From Ruegeria denitrificans (lineage in GTDB: Bacteria > Pseudomonadota > Alphaproteobacteria > Rhodobacterales > Rhodobacteraceae), in NCBI RefSeq assembly GCF_001458295.1, contig NZ_CYUD01000006.1, positions 1 through 64,000 on the forward strand: a DNA stretch of 64,000 bases. The letters run 5' to 3'. The notes under the pieces were generated by a model, which searched no databases, was not told the DNA's origin, and saw nothing but the letters and a program-made list of their open reading frames with translations. The stretch's first letter is position 1. Every line of letters starts with the position of its first letter. A program made the translations under genes and the position numbers. Positions 44,763 to 53,052 of the stretch are shown piece after piece.

Positions 44763-45893
44763 TTAGAACACGAAATATTCGTTTGCCAGATCAGCAAGCT
44801 GTGTGTTCTGCAACGTCAGGGTATTCCCTGCGTTGTCGTCGATGATCACATCGCTGCCGGATTGCGAAATGTGATTGGTCATCAGGTCGTTATATCCGGT
44901 GATCGCCGCACTCTGGCTGAGGTCGATGAAATCCTCCAGGGTAAAGTCCGTGACGGTGTCCGGCCCAATGGTGAATACGAACGTGTCCGAACCGGAACCA
45001 CCAGTCAGAGTGTCAATACCGCGCGCACCGATCAGTACATCGTCGTCTTCGCCTCCGATCAGGGTGTCGCGGCCACGGCCACCGCGAAGCACATCGTCAC
45101 CAGCACCGCCTTGTAGCCGATCAGCGCCTGTGCCGGATTGCAGCAAGTCATTCCCGGTTGATCCCTTCAGCAAATCGACGCCCTGGCCGCCAAAAAGTCT
45201 GTCGTTGCCGCCATGACCGCTCAGGTTATCGTCACCCATTCCGCCCCGCAACGTATCGCTGCCGCTGCCGCCGCCAAGAATGTCATCGCCGTCTGCGCCA
45301 TCCAGTGTTCCCGCCTGGCCGGATTTCAGAATAAACCAGTTATCTGATGCATCGCCGACAGTACCCGCGTCCACGGCCAGTTGGCCGGGTTGGGTTGGCG
45401 TTGGGGTGCCGCCTGAGCCGCCGCCTGAGCCACCGGTATCCAGCAGAACCGGCGCGGAGGTCGTGGCAAAGTTCTGAGTCACGATCACGGCATCCCAACC
45501 GTTGAAGTTACCCTCTTCGATGCCGATCCCGATATATTCGAAATCGGGGTTCAGGATGTTGGCCCGGTGGCCGGGGCTGTTCATCAGGCTTTGGTGCAGT
45601 TGCACGACATCGTCGCTGGCGCCAGCGGGGCCACGTTCCGATTGCCAGGCGATGTTTTCACCCGATCTCCAACTGCCCGTGAAATCGAAACCCGCATCTC
45701 TCATCCGCTGCGTCGCGCTTGATCCACCCTGACCGGTATGGCTGAAGGTGTCCGTCTGCAGCATCCATTCGCTGTGATCTTCGGCCGAGTCGTTCAGCTG
45801 CCGTTCAAGCTTCAGCGGCTGCAGCCCCCGGCTTGTGCGTTCCTCATTAATGAGCGCAAGCATCTGCCTTTCTAGATTGCTGGCGGTTGACAT
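44763..45893 (-). CDS. CAP-domain protein with RTX calcium-binding repeats
   Basis: A 376-residue protein. Residues about 8-145 are a CAP/SCP domain (ALINEERTSRGLQPLKLE, EDHSEWM, FSHTG, SGENIAW, SPGHRANILNPDF), with H40, H52, E79 and H109 as cavity residues. A Gly/Thr/Pro linker (about 153-170) leads to around eleven nonapeptide RTX repeats (GGxGxDxL type, about 199-305) that bind calcium. There is no N-terminal signal peptide; the C-terminal part would direct type I secretion, but no type I exporter is in the window. It is a paralogue of the next CAP gene on the same strand, sharing an almost identical N-terminal domain. Confidence 0.9.
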   Translation of the reverse strand: MSTASNLERQMLALINEERTSRGLQPLKLERQLNDSAEDHSEWMLQTDTFSHTGQGGSSATQRMRDAGFDFTGSWRSGENIAWQSERGPAGASDDVVQLHQSLMNSPGHRANILNPDFEYIGIGIEEGNFNGWDAVIVTQNFATTSAPVLLDTGGSGGGSGGTPTPTQPGQLAVDAGTVGDASDNWFILKSGQAGTLDGADGDDILGGGSGSDTLRGGMGDDNLSGHGGNDRLFGGQGVDLLKGSTGNDLLQSGTGADRLQGGAGDDVLRGGRGRDTLIGGEDDDVLIGARGIDTLTGGSGSDTFVFTIGPDTVTDFTLEDFIDLSQSAAITGYNDLMTNHISQSGSDVIIDDNAGNTLTLQNTQLADLANEYFVF

Positions 45894-46096
45894 GATTCTG
45901 CCTCCAATTGAATTGAGTTATTTTGGCGTGACATTAATGGCGAGAATTTGGCGGGATACAGACACAATCCGGACATCCCGACTCGCTCGGCGATTTGCCA
46001 CCGCCCGTTTCGTCTTGTTTGTGCGAAAACCTGCGCAAGTGCGCTGTGAATGTGGTGTGGGACGCCGTTTCAGTGCCCCACTTCCTGCGTAGGTCC

Positions 46097-47041
46097 TTAG
46101 ACAAAGTCCATCATGCACCCGTTATCGACCGGCATCAGGACAAAGAAATCATCCGGTGCGTCTGCCTCCATAACCGGGGAATCCTCGCTTGCCGACGGAG
46201 TGTCGTCACACATATCCAGGGTCAGCATGAAGTCATCCTCTGCAGTGTTGTCCGCATCAGTCACCAGGTTGTCGTTCATCCTGAAATCGTCGACCAGAGC
46301 CAGCAGGTCGTTCACGAAATCTTCGATCGCCGCAAGGAACTCTTCGACGTTGAAGCAATCGCCTGCCACTGTATCAGTGTCCGTCGTTTCGTCGTCCGGT
46401 TCTTCGGTCTCGGTGACGTCCGTGTCCGGCGTTTCATCGACCGGTTCTTCGGTCTCGGTAACGTCCGTGCCTGGCGTTTCTTCAACCGGGTCTTCAGTCT
46501 CGGTAACATCCGTGTCCGGATCTTCTGTCACGGGATCTTCGGGTTCTGCCACTTCGTCCGTGGGCGGTGTTGGTGCCGCGCCATTGTCCAGCACGACCTC
46601 GGCGTCTGTGGTGGCAAAGTTCTGGGTCACCATGACGGCGTCCCACCCATTATAGTCACCTTCTTCAATCCCGATGCCGATATATTCGTAGTCAGGGTTC
46701 AGGATGTTGGCGCGGTGGCCGGGGCTGTTCATCAGGCTTTGGTGCAGTTGCTCCACATCGTCGCTGATGCCCTCAGTGCCGCGTTCCGATTGCCAGGCGA
46801 TGTTTTCACCCGACCGCCAGCTGCCCGAAAAATCGAACCCGGCATCCTGCATACGCTCGGTCGCGCTCGATCCGCCCGAACCGGTGTGGCTGAATATATC
46901 GGCGTTCAGCATCCAGGTGCTGTGATCCTCGGCCGAGTCGTTCAGGCGGGTTTCCAGTTGCAGCGGGTTCAATCCGCGGGATGTGCGCTCATCATTGATC
47001 AGCGCCAGCATTTCTTGCTCGAATGTACTTGCAGTTGACAT
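46097..47041 (-). CDS. CAP-domain protein with acidic 15-residue repeats
   Basis: A 314-residue protein whose first 150 residues closely match the CAP domain of its neighbour (H40, H52, E79, H109 at the same positions). The linker instead leads into three 15-residue acidic repeats (177-221, pattern TDVTETE-P--ET--) and a further Asp/Glu-rich C terminus ending with Cys residues. No RTX repeats, no signal peptide. It looks like a tandem duplication whose C-terminal half was replaced. Export route and function are unknown. Confidence 0.87.
   Translation of the reverse strand: MSTASTFEQEMLALINDERTSRGLNPLQLETRLNDSAEDHSTWMLNADIFSHTGSGGSSATERMQDAGFDFSGSWRSGENIAWQSERGTEGISDDVEQLHQSLMNSPGHRANILNPDYEYIGIGIEEGDYNGWDAVMVTQNFATTDAEVVLDNGAAPTPPTDEVAEPEDPVTEDPDTDVTETEDPVEETPGTDVTETEEPVDETPDTDVTETEEPDDETTDTDTVAGDCFNVEEFLAAIEDFVNDLLALVDDFRMNDNLVTDADNTAEDDFMLTLDMCDDTPSASEDSPVMEADAPDDFFVLMPVDNGCMMDFV
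46379..46513 (-). repeat. Three tandem 45-bp coding repeats
   Basis: Residues 177-191, 192-206 and 207-221 of the acidic CAP protein are imperfect copies of one 15-residue unit, so the DNA here is three 45-bp tandem units. Such repeats can change copy number by slippage or recombination. Confidence 0.8.
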
Positions 47042-47275
47042 GGTAGCCTCCGGTTTAAGTGGTCGTCTGAGTAGACGGGGCCAGTTACAGGAGGCATTGA
47101 AAAGACTGATAGAGGTGCCGGCGTTTTAGGCGAATTTCAGCAGGGGCGTGCTACCGATGCGGGATTCGCTGCGCTGCAAAATGCCGGGCAAAATGTTGCT
47201 TGGTCCGATTTAGCAGCTTGTCGCTTAGGGCTGAGGCAGACTCGGCGGGATGCAACCGGTGCTAGAAACGACAAA

Positions 47276-47298
47276 CCCCCGGGCGGGGCCTCGGGGGT
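47276..47298 (-). terminator. Terminator of rpsU
   Basis: On the minus strand ACCCCCG pairs with CGGGGGT (47292-47298 with 47275-47281) and is followed by TTTGTCG. The gap between it and the CAP gene start at 47041 (about 230 bp) shows no gene. Confidence 0.65.
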
Positions 47299-47336
47299 CG
47301 TCAAATAGTGTCATCCAAAGCTGGACGAGGCGGGTC

Positions 47337-47543
47337 TTAGAGCAGACCTTCGCGCTGGGCTTTCTTACGTGCCAGTTTACGGGCACGGCGGATCGCTTCA
47401 GCTTTCTCGCGCGCTTTTTTCTCGGACGGTTTCTCGAAATGTTGCTTCAGCTTCATTTCACGGAACACGCCTTCGCGCTGCAGCTTTTTCTTCAGGGCAC
47501 GAAGCGCCTGATCGACGTTATTGTCGCGAACACTAACCTGCAT
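47337..47543 (-). CDS. rpsU: 30S ribosomal protein S21
   Basis: A 68-residue basic ribosomal protein ([20 protein letters not shown], then [20 protein letters not shown]). Length and sequence are typical of alphaproteobacterial S21. It is divergent from the COQ9-like gene and has its own terminator. Confidence 0.97.
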   Translation of the reverse strand: MQVSVRDNNVDQALRALKKKLQREGVFREMKLKQHFEKPSEKKAREKAEAIRRARKLARKKAQREGLL

Positions 47544-47654
47544 GTGGTTGTCACCACCTTTCTAGATAGAGTTGCAAGGAAATTGCAGGAGTTGGCCGTA
47601 TAGCAAAGCCGGTCTATCTTGTCTAGTACTGGCCCCGAGAACCGGAGAACCGCC

Positions 47655-48347
47655 ATGACCGTTACCTATGAAGATGCAAAACAACAGCTTTTGGACGCGA
47701 TGCTGACCCACGTGCCCTTTGACGGTTGGTCTGAAACCAGCTTTCGCGCCGCGATCATTGATTGCGATCTGGATGACGGTTTGGCGCGCGCGATCTGCCC
47801 CCGAGGCGCGGTTGATCTGGCGCTGGCTTTTCACGCGCGCGGGGATGCGGCCATGGTAGAGCGTCTGAAATCCACCGACCTGAGCGAGTTGAAATTCCGC
47901 GAGCGTGTGGCCGCTGCCGTTCGGTTCCGGCTTGAGGCTGTGCCCGACAAGGAATTGGTGCGCCGGGGCATGACGCTGTTTTCGCTGCCGACCCATGCGG
48001 CGGATGGGGCCAAGGCGCTGTGGCAGACCTGCGATCTGATCTGGGACACGCTGGGCGATACCTCGGACGATGTGAACTGGTACACCAAGCGCGCGACCTT
48101 GTCTGGAGTCTATTCCTCGACCCTGTTGTTCTGGTTGGGGGATGATTCGCCGGACCATCAGAAAACGTGGGAGTTTCTGGACCGTCGCATCGACAACGTC
48201 ATGCAATTCGAAAAGCTCAAGGCGCAGGTGAATGGCAATCCGCTGTTCAAACCGTTTCTGGCAGTGCCGAACTGGTTTGCCAGCCACGTGAAACCGCCCG
48301 TGAAAATGCGGGTCGATCTGCCCGGGATGCTGAATCCGCGCAAGTAA
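47655..48347 (+). CDS. COQ9 family protein
   Basis: A 230-residue alpha-helical protein. AKQQLLDAMLTHVPFDGWSE and CPRGAVDLALAFHARGD are conserved COQ9 segments; the family binds lipids and supports ubiquinone hydroxylation by Coq7. I start at ATG 47655 (MTVTYEDAKQQ), preceded by GGAGAA; the frame extends to 47619. It sits next to, and divergent from, rpsU, an arrangement common in this bacterial group. Confidence 0.92.
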   Translation: MTVTYEDAKQQLLDAMLTHVPFDGWSETSFRAAIIDCDLDDGLARAICPRGAVDLALAFHARGDAAMVERLKSTDLSELKFRERVAAAVRFRLEAVPDKELVRRGMTLFSLPTHAADGAKALWQTCDLIWDTLGDTSDDVNWYTKRATLSGVYSSTLLFWLGDDSPDHQKTWEFLDRRIDNVMQFEKLKAQVNGNPLFKPFLAVPNWFASHVKPPVKMRVDLPGMLNPRK

Positions 48348-48402
48348 GCATCTGGGCCTTGCAGAAATTGCCTGCTAGGCATTGGGCAAAGGAGATTTGC
48401 CC

Positions 48403-49389
48403 ATGACCCAGACAATGCGCGCCGTTGAGATCACCAAACCCGGTGGACCAGAGGTCTTGCAGCTGACAGACCGCCCCGTGCCGGAGCCGCGGGCCGGGCA
48501 GATTATCCTCAAAGTGGCATATGCCGGGGTAAACCGCCCGGATGCGTTGCAGCGCGCAGGGGCATATGATCCCCCTCCGGGTGCCAGCGATCTGCCGGGT
48601 CTGGAAGCGTCGGGAGAGGTCGCGGCCATCGGCCCGGGTGTCGATGGTCTGTCGGTTGGCGACAAGGTCTGTGCGTTGTTGCCCGGCGGTGGATATGCCG
48701 AATATGTCGCCACGCCTGCAACGCATTGTTTGCCGGTGCCTGCGGGCATGGGCATGAAAGAGGCAGCCTGCCTGCCCGAGACCTTCTTTACCGTGTGGTC
48801 CAACGTCTTTATGCGCGGCGGGTTAAAAGCCGGTGAGCGTATTTTGATCCACGGTGGCTCCAGCGGTATCGGGACCACAGCCATCCAACTGGCCAACGCA
48901 TTCGGCGCACGGGTCTTTGCGACCGCCGGGTCGACCGAAAAATGCGAGGCCTGCGTCAAACTGGGGGCCGAAAAGGCGATCAATTACCGCGATGAGGATT
49001 TCGTGGCCATCATGCGCGCCGAAGGCGGAGCGAACCTGATTCTAGACATGGTTGGTGGCGACTATATCCCGCGGAACATCAAGACGCTGGCCGAGGATGG
49101 GCGTCTGGTGCAGATCGCCTTTTTGCAGGGGCCAAAGGTCGAACTGAACTTCGCTCTGATGATGGTCAGACGACTGACCTTGACAGGCAGCACTCTGCGC
49201 CCGCAAAGCGATCTGGCCAAAGCAAAGATTGCGCAGAACCTGCGCGAGGCGGTCTGGCCATTGCTGGACGCCGGAAGGGTAGCGCCCGTGATGGACAGCG
49301 AGTTCGCGCTGGCCGATGCCGTCGCTGCGCATGCGCGTATGGAAAGTTCAAATCACATCGGCAAGATTGCTTTGAACGTATCCGGATAA
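48403..49389 (+). CDS. NAD(P)H quinone oxidoreductase, PIG3-like (MDR family)
   Basis: A 328-residue zinc-free medium-chain reductase. MRAVEITKPGGPEVLQL, PGLEASGEVAAIGPGV and the nucleotide site GGSSGIGTTAIQLANAFGA match the TP53I3/PIG3 quinone oxidoreductases. The start at ATG 48403 has AAAGGAGA before it. A GC-rich terminator follows directly. It is one of three MDR genes in the window. Confidence 0.9.
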   Translation: MTQTMRAVEITKPGGPEVLQLTDRPVPEPRAGQIILKVAYAGVNRPDALQRAGAYDPPPGASDLPGLEASGEVAAIGPGVDGLSVGDKVCALLPGGGYAEYVATPATHCLPVPAGMGMKEAACLPETFFTVWSNVFMRGGLKAGERILIHGGSSGIGTTAIQLANAFGARVFATAGSTEKCEACVKLGAEKAINYRDEDFVAIMRAEGGANLILDMVGGDYIPRNIKTLAEDGRLVQIAFLQGPKVELNFALMMVRRLTLTGSTLRPQSDLAKAKIAQNLREAVWPLLDAGRVAPVMDSEFALADAVAAHARMESSNHIGKIALNVSG

Positions 49390-49397
49390 CCTGACCG

Positions 49398-49422
49398 GCG
49401 CGCGGTTCAGACCGCGCGCTTT
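49398..49422 (+). terminator. Terminator after the PIG3-like gene
   Basis: GCGCGCGG (49398-49405) pairs perfectly with CCGCGCGC (49412-49419), then TTTA. The last bases are the stop codon of the convergent DUF2189 gene. Confidence 0.6.
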
Positions 49423-50278
49423 AGGCGACGGCCCGGCGATACAGATGCCACGTGGCATGACCCAGAACCGGCATCACCACGATTAAACCCAGCAGCATCG
49501 GGATCGCGCCAATCACCAGCAGGGCGGCGACTACAAAGCCCCATGTCAGTATCACTCCGGGATTTTGCCGCAGCACGCGGACCGAGGTCACAACCGCCAC
49601 TGGCAGACCTACTTTACGGTCCAGCAATAACGGAAAGCTGACCACGCTGATCGCAAGTGCGACCAGAGCAAACAAGAACCCTACCGCGTTGCCGAAGATG
49701 ATCATCGTCCATCCCGCTCCGGTGGTGAATAACTGTGTCACGAAGGCACCGATGGATGTTGGCAGATCAGGGCCCAGCGTGTGGACATAGATACTCTGCG
49801 CTACCATCAGCCAGACCAGCAGCAGCATAACCAGATAGAAGCCCAACATCAGAATTGCTCCGAAGGACGGTGAACGGAACACGCCAAACGCGTCCAGCCA
49901 ATGCACCTCGTCCCCTTGTTCGCGCTTGCGGCTGATTTCGTACAGGCCCACAGCGGCGATCGGGCCGATCAGCGCGAAGCCCATGATCAGCGGTGCCAAC
50001 AGCGGCACCATGTTGCGGTTCAGCCCGAACCCGAACATCAGCAACCCCGCGATAGGGTAGATCAGCACGATGAAGATGGCATCTGCGCGTGTCTCAAGAA
50101 AATCATCATACCCCGCACGTAAACAGGCCCTGATGTCCTGCATTGTCAGGTTCTGCACCACCGGCAGATGCCGCGTGTCCGAACTGCCGATGCGGTTTAC
50201 GCTTTCGGCTATGTGATCGCTGGTCGCGCCGATATTCTGAGCGGCCCAGCTAATTGGATTTCCAATCGTTTTCGCCAT
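49421..50278 (-). CDS. DUF2189 family membrane protein
   Basis: A 285-residue protein with about six hydrophobic helices (for example IFIVLIYPIAGLLMFGFG, IGPIAAVGLYEISRKREQGD, LVMLLLVWLMVAQSIYVH). The cytoplasmic N-terminal part (LPVVQNLTMQDIRACLRAGY) and IAAVGLYEISRKRE are characteristic of DUF2189, a family of unknown function found near respiratory genes. ATG 50278 is chosen (MAKTIGNPISWAAQ); the frame is open to 50710 but that part is antisense to the divergent qor gene. Confidence 0.88.
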   Translation of the reverse strand: MAKTIGNPISWAAQNIGATSDHIAESVNRIGSSDTRHLPVVQNLTMQDIRACLRAGYDDFLETRADAIFIVLIYPIAGLLMFGFGLNRNMVPLLAPLIMGFALIGPIAAVGLYEISRKREQGDEVHWLDAFGVFRSPSFGAILMLGFYLVMLLLVWLMVAQSIYVHTLGPDLPTSIGAFVTQLFTTGAGWTMIIFGNAVGFLFALVALAISVVSFPLLLDRKVGLPVAVVTSVRVLRQNPGVILTWGFVVAALLVIGAIPMLLGLIVVMPVLGHATWHLYRRAVA

Positions 50279-50470
50279 TGATATCCCCTCCCATTGCGTA
50301 TCAGCGCAGCGGGGTGAATCCGGCAACAATTGCCCTTGGCCGGACTCGCCGGCAACGCACAGATAGCAGTATAGCATATTTTTTCTCGTTGCGGTTGCGT
50401 GATGCGGAATTGTGCGGATTGCCCTTATTTTCAGCCGTGTTAGCTTGGCTGCAGGCAACAGGAGGTCAGC

Positions 50471-51454
50471 ATGCAGCAAACGGCAAGAACCGTCGTCATT
50501 TATGAACACGGCGGCCCCGAAGTTCTGAAGATCGAAGACCGCCCCCTGGGGGGCCCCGGCCCCGGCGAGGTGCGCATCCGCCACCATACCTGCGGGCTGA
50601 ATTTTATTGATATTTACCAACGTATCGGGCTGTATCCGATGGACCTGCCGCACGCCCTGGGCATGGAGGCCGCTGGCGTGATCGAAGCTGTTGGCGAAGG
50701 TGTAACCCATCTAGAACACGGTCAGCGGGCGGCCTATGCTGCGGCGCCCGCTGGTGCTTATTCCGCGGCGCGGGTGATGCCTGCCGCACAGGTCTGCCCA
50801 CTGCCTGATGGAATTTCCTTTGATGCGGCGGCAGCGATGATGCTTAAGGGGATGACGGTCGAATACCTGTTTCACCGCACCACACCGTTGAAACGTGGGG
50901 ATACCGTTTTGTTCCACGCGGCAGCCGGGGGTGTGGGGCTGATCGCCTGCCAATGGGCTAAATCCGAGGGGATCACTCTGATCGGCACCGCCGGCACCGA
51001 CGAGAAATGCAGTTTGGCGCAATTCAACGGCGCCGCGCATTGCATCAACTACCGGACCGAAGACTTTGTTGAGCGGGTAACCGAGATCACCGGTGGCAAG
51101 GGTGTGGATGTGGTGATGGACTCCATCGGGGCAGACACATTCAACGGGTCACTGAATTGTCTTAAACCGCTGGGGATGATGATTTCCTTCGGCAATGCCT
51201 CGGGATCGGTGCCGTTGATTGATATCGGGATGCTGGCCAAGAAGGGCTCACTCAAGATCACCCGGCCGACCTTGTTTACACACCTTGCTGATCATGCGGT
51301 CTGTCAGGCGATGGCCCGACGTCTGTTCGGCAAGGTCGAGGGCGGAGAAGTCAAGATCCACATCGACCAGCGTTTTCCGCTGGATCAGGTGGCGGATGCG
51401 CAGCGCGCGCTCGAAACACGACAGACAACTGGCAGCACGGTCCTAGAACCTTGA
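50471..51454 (+). CDS. qor: NADPH:quinone oxidoreductase
   Basis: A 327-residue MDR protein. GLNFIDIYQRIGLYPMDLPH, GMEAAGVIEAVGEGV and the NADPH motif HAAAGGVGLIACQWAKSEG are those of zeta-crystallin-like quinone oxidoreductases, which reduce quinones without zinc. AGGAGG lies 7-9 nt before ATG 50471. A terminator hairpin follows. Confidence 0.93.
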   Translation: MQQTARTVVIYEHGGPEVLKIEDRPLGGPGPGEVRIRHHTCGLNFIDIYQRIGLYPMDLPHALGMEAAGVIEAVGEGVTHLEHGQRAAYAAAPAGAYSAARVMPAAQVCPLPDGISFDAAAAMMLKGMTVEYLFHRTTPLKRGDTVLFHAAAGGVGLIACQWAKSEGITLIGTAGTDEKCSLAQFNGAAHCINYRTEDFVERVTEITGGKGVDVVMDSIGADTFNGSLNCLKPLGMMISFGNASGSVPLIDIGMLAKKGSLKITRPTLFTHLADHAVCQAMARRLFGKVEGGEVKIHIDQRFPLDQVADAQRALETRQTTGSTVLEP

Positions 51455-51472
51455 TCCATGCTCAACGAGAAA

Positions 51473-51496
51473 TGGCGACGGGTTTCCCCGTCGCCA
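51473..51496. terminator. Bidirectional terminator between qor and the YHS gene
   Basis: TGGCGACGGG (51473-51482) pairs perfectly with CCCGTCGCCA (51487-51496) around a TTTC loop, between two convergent genes. Confidence 0.65.
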
Positions 51497-51520
51497 CTCA
51501 TCCAAGTCTTGCTTAGATGA

Positions 51521-52000
51521 TTACTGATCGGCCTGCAGCTCAGCGGGGGTTTTGTCAGCAATATCTTTCCAGTTTACGTCGGCGCGCTCGTTGAAGCCCG
51601 GGATGTCGCCTTCCCAGCGCTCCTGAATGTCTTTCGACAGGTTCAGGTACAGTTTGTTGTCAACGATTTTCCAGTAGGTCGGGTCGCCGTCGAACTTGAA
51701 GCCCATCGCGGTGCCGAATGCGCAGTAGCCGCCATAGGCAGGCAGATACGCTTCCGGGTTCGCTTCAAAGGCTACTTTGTTCTCTTCCGAAGCAAAACGG
51801 TACAGCGCGTCGTTGTGCAGGGTCGAGATGCGGTAATCGCCTTTGGTCGGCTCGCCTACGGTGAAATATGCAACCGGGTCATAGCCCTGCATTGCCAGAC
51901 CGGTCGAGCTTGCGTTGATCTCAACACCAGCGGCCAGAGCCGAGCTTGCGATTGCAACGGACAGCGCAACACCGCCCAGAATGGATTTGAACTTGTTCAT
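51521..52000 (-). CDS. Periplasmic YHS-domain protein
   Basis: A 159-residue secreted protein. The signal peptide is MNKFKSILGGVALSVAIASS with Ala-X-Ala (ALA) cleavage near residue 23. The YHS domain follows: AMQGYDPVAYFTVGEPTKGD, YRFASEENKVAFEANPEAYL and YGGYCAFGTAMG, with a single Cys that could bind metal. Members are linked to copper or other metal handling. The AT-rich upstream region (52001-52174) is presumably its promoter. Confidence 0.9.
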   Translation of the reverse strand: MNKFKSILGGVALSVAIASSALAAGVEINASSTGLAMQGYDPVAYFTVGEPTKGDYRISTLHNDALYRFASEENKVAFEANPEAYLPAYGGYCAFGTAMGFKFDGDPTYWKIVDNKLYLNLSKDIQERWEGDIPGFNERADVNWKDIADKTPAELQADQ

Positions 52001-52174
52001 GATTTCACCTTTCGTGAATAGGCTCGCTCAAGAGCACCTAAATTTTGCCCCGGGCAAGCCGGATTTGTTTTTGCGACGCCGGTAATTGGCCGTCACAGAA
52101 CCTCAATTGGGCAGCGCTCTGATCACGTTCAAGACAATCAATTGTGAAGGTGCGGTAACATAAAAATCTGGTGA

Positions 52175-52450
52175 CTAAATATCAGTATCGGGGATCAGAT
52201 TGGTAACAAACAACACGACTTTTTCGGCAGGCATTTCGCACGGGCGCAACAAGGCGCCGCTGTGTTGAGTCAAATACAGGTTCATACTGATGTAGCCCGG
52301 CCCGCCAAGTTCATGGGCCACCAGCTTGTGGGATTTTCCAGCGCCAAAAACCGTGCGGCTGACAACATAACGCCGCCCGTTGGTATGACCGATGAAAGTG
52401 CCCTCGGGCAGCGCGAGAAAGGCGTTCAGAAACGTCTCCGACGCGATCAC
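52175..52450 (-). CDS. Small conserved hypothetical protein
   Basis: A 91-residue protein starting at GTG 52450, overlapping the plsY stop by 4 nt (GTGA). Its sequence (ETFLNAFLALPEGTFIGHTN, GAGKSHKLVAHELGGPGYIS) has no signal peptide or membrane helix and no motif that I can name, although GHTNGRRYVVSRTVFGAGKS looks ordered. The longer frame from 52513 would be a shadow of plsY. It is the last gene of the pyrimidine operon. Confidence 0.7.
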   Translation of the reverse strand: MIASETFLNAFLALPEGTFIGHTNGRRYVVSRTVFGAGKSHKLVAHELGGPGYISMNLYLTQHSGALLRPCEMPAEKVVLFVTNLIPDTDI

Positions 52451-53052
52451 GATTTGCCGATTTTCGGCTCGGTTCCGGCCTTGATCCGCGCTAGATTTGC
52501 ACTGTGGCGCCAATAGACCAGCAGGGTCAGGATAATGCTCAGCGCAAAGGCAGAACTATCGGTCAGCACCAGCACCCAGATGACCGACATGGCCGCCGCC
52601 GCCAGCGCGCCCAGCGACGAGATCCGCCAGATTGCCGCGGCCACCAGCCATGTCAGGCAGCAGGCCACGCCCACGCGCCAGTCCAGCGCTAGCCACAGGC
52701 CCAGAAATGTGGCAACACCCTTGCCGCCGTTGAAGCCCAGCCAGACTGGAAAGCAGTGGCCCAGTAACGCAGCCAGCGCCGCAATCTGGGCGGCGTCTTC
52801 CCCGGCCAGCGCCCGCGCCAGCAGTACGGCCACCGCACCTTTGGCGGCATCAAATATCAGCGTCAGCGCGGCGGCGGCCTTGTTGCCTGTGCGCAGCACA
52901 TTGGTTGCCCCGATATTGCCTGACCCGATATTGCGCAGGTTGCCCAGCCCCATGACCTTGGCAATGATCATGCCAAAAGGAACAGACCCCATCAGATAAC
53001 CAAGCACAGCCCAGAGGATCAGCTGGGTCATCGAACTGTCAAAGGGGGGCAT
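52447..53052 (-). CDS. plsY: Acyl-phosphate glycerol-3-phosphate acyltransferase
   Basis: A 201-residue integral-membrane enzyme that transfers an acyl group from acyl-phosphate to glycerol-3-phosphate, the first step of phospholipid synthesis. The three PlsY signatures are GSGNIGATNVLRTGNK, FPVWLGFNGGKGVATFLG and a third motif near the C-terminal helices. About five hydrophobic helices are present. Its start overlaps the preceding dihydroorotase-like gene by 1 nt. Confidence 0.95.
   Translation of the reverse strand: MPPFDSSMTQLILWAVLGYLMGSVPFGMIIAKVMGLGNLRNIGSGNIGATNVLRTGNKAAAALTLIFDAAKGAVAVLLARALAGEDAAQIAALAALLGHCFPVWLGFNGGKGVATFLGLWLALDWRVGVACCLTWLVAAAIWRISSLGALAAAAMSVIWVLVLTDSSAFALSIILTLLVYWRHSANLARIKAGTEPKIGKS

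Noticed and set aside
45995..47038. A 347-codon plus-strand frame over the acidic CAP gene
   Set aside because: The translation is an Arg/Phe/Val-rich mirror of the acidic repeats; the CAP domain on the other strand is clearly the real gene.
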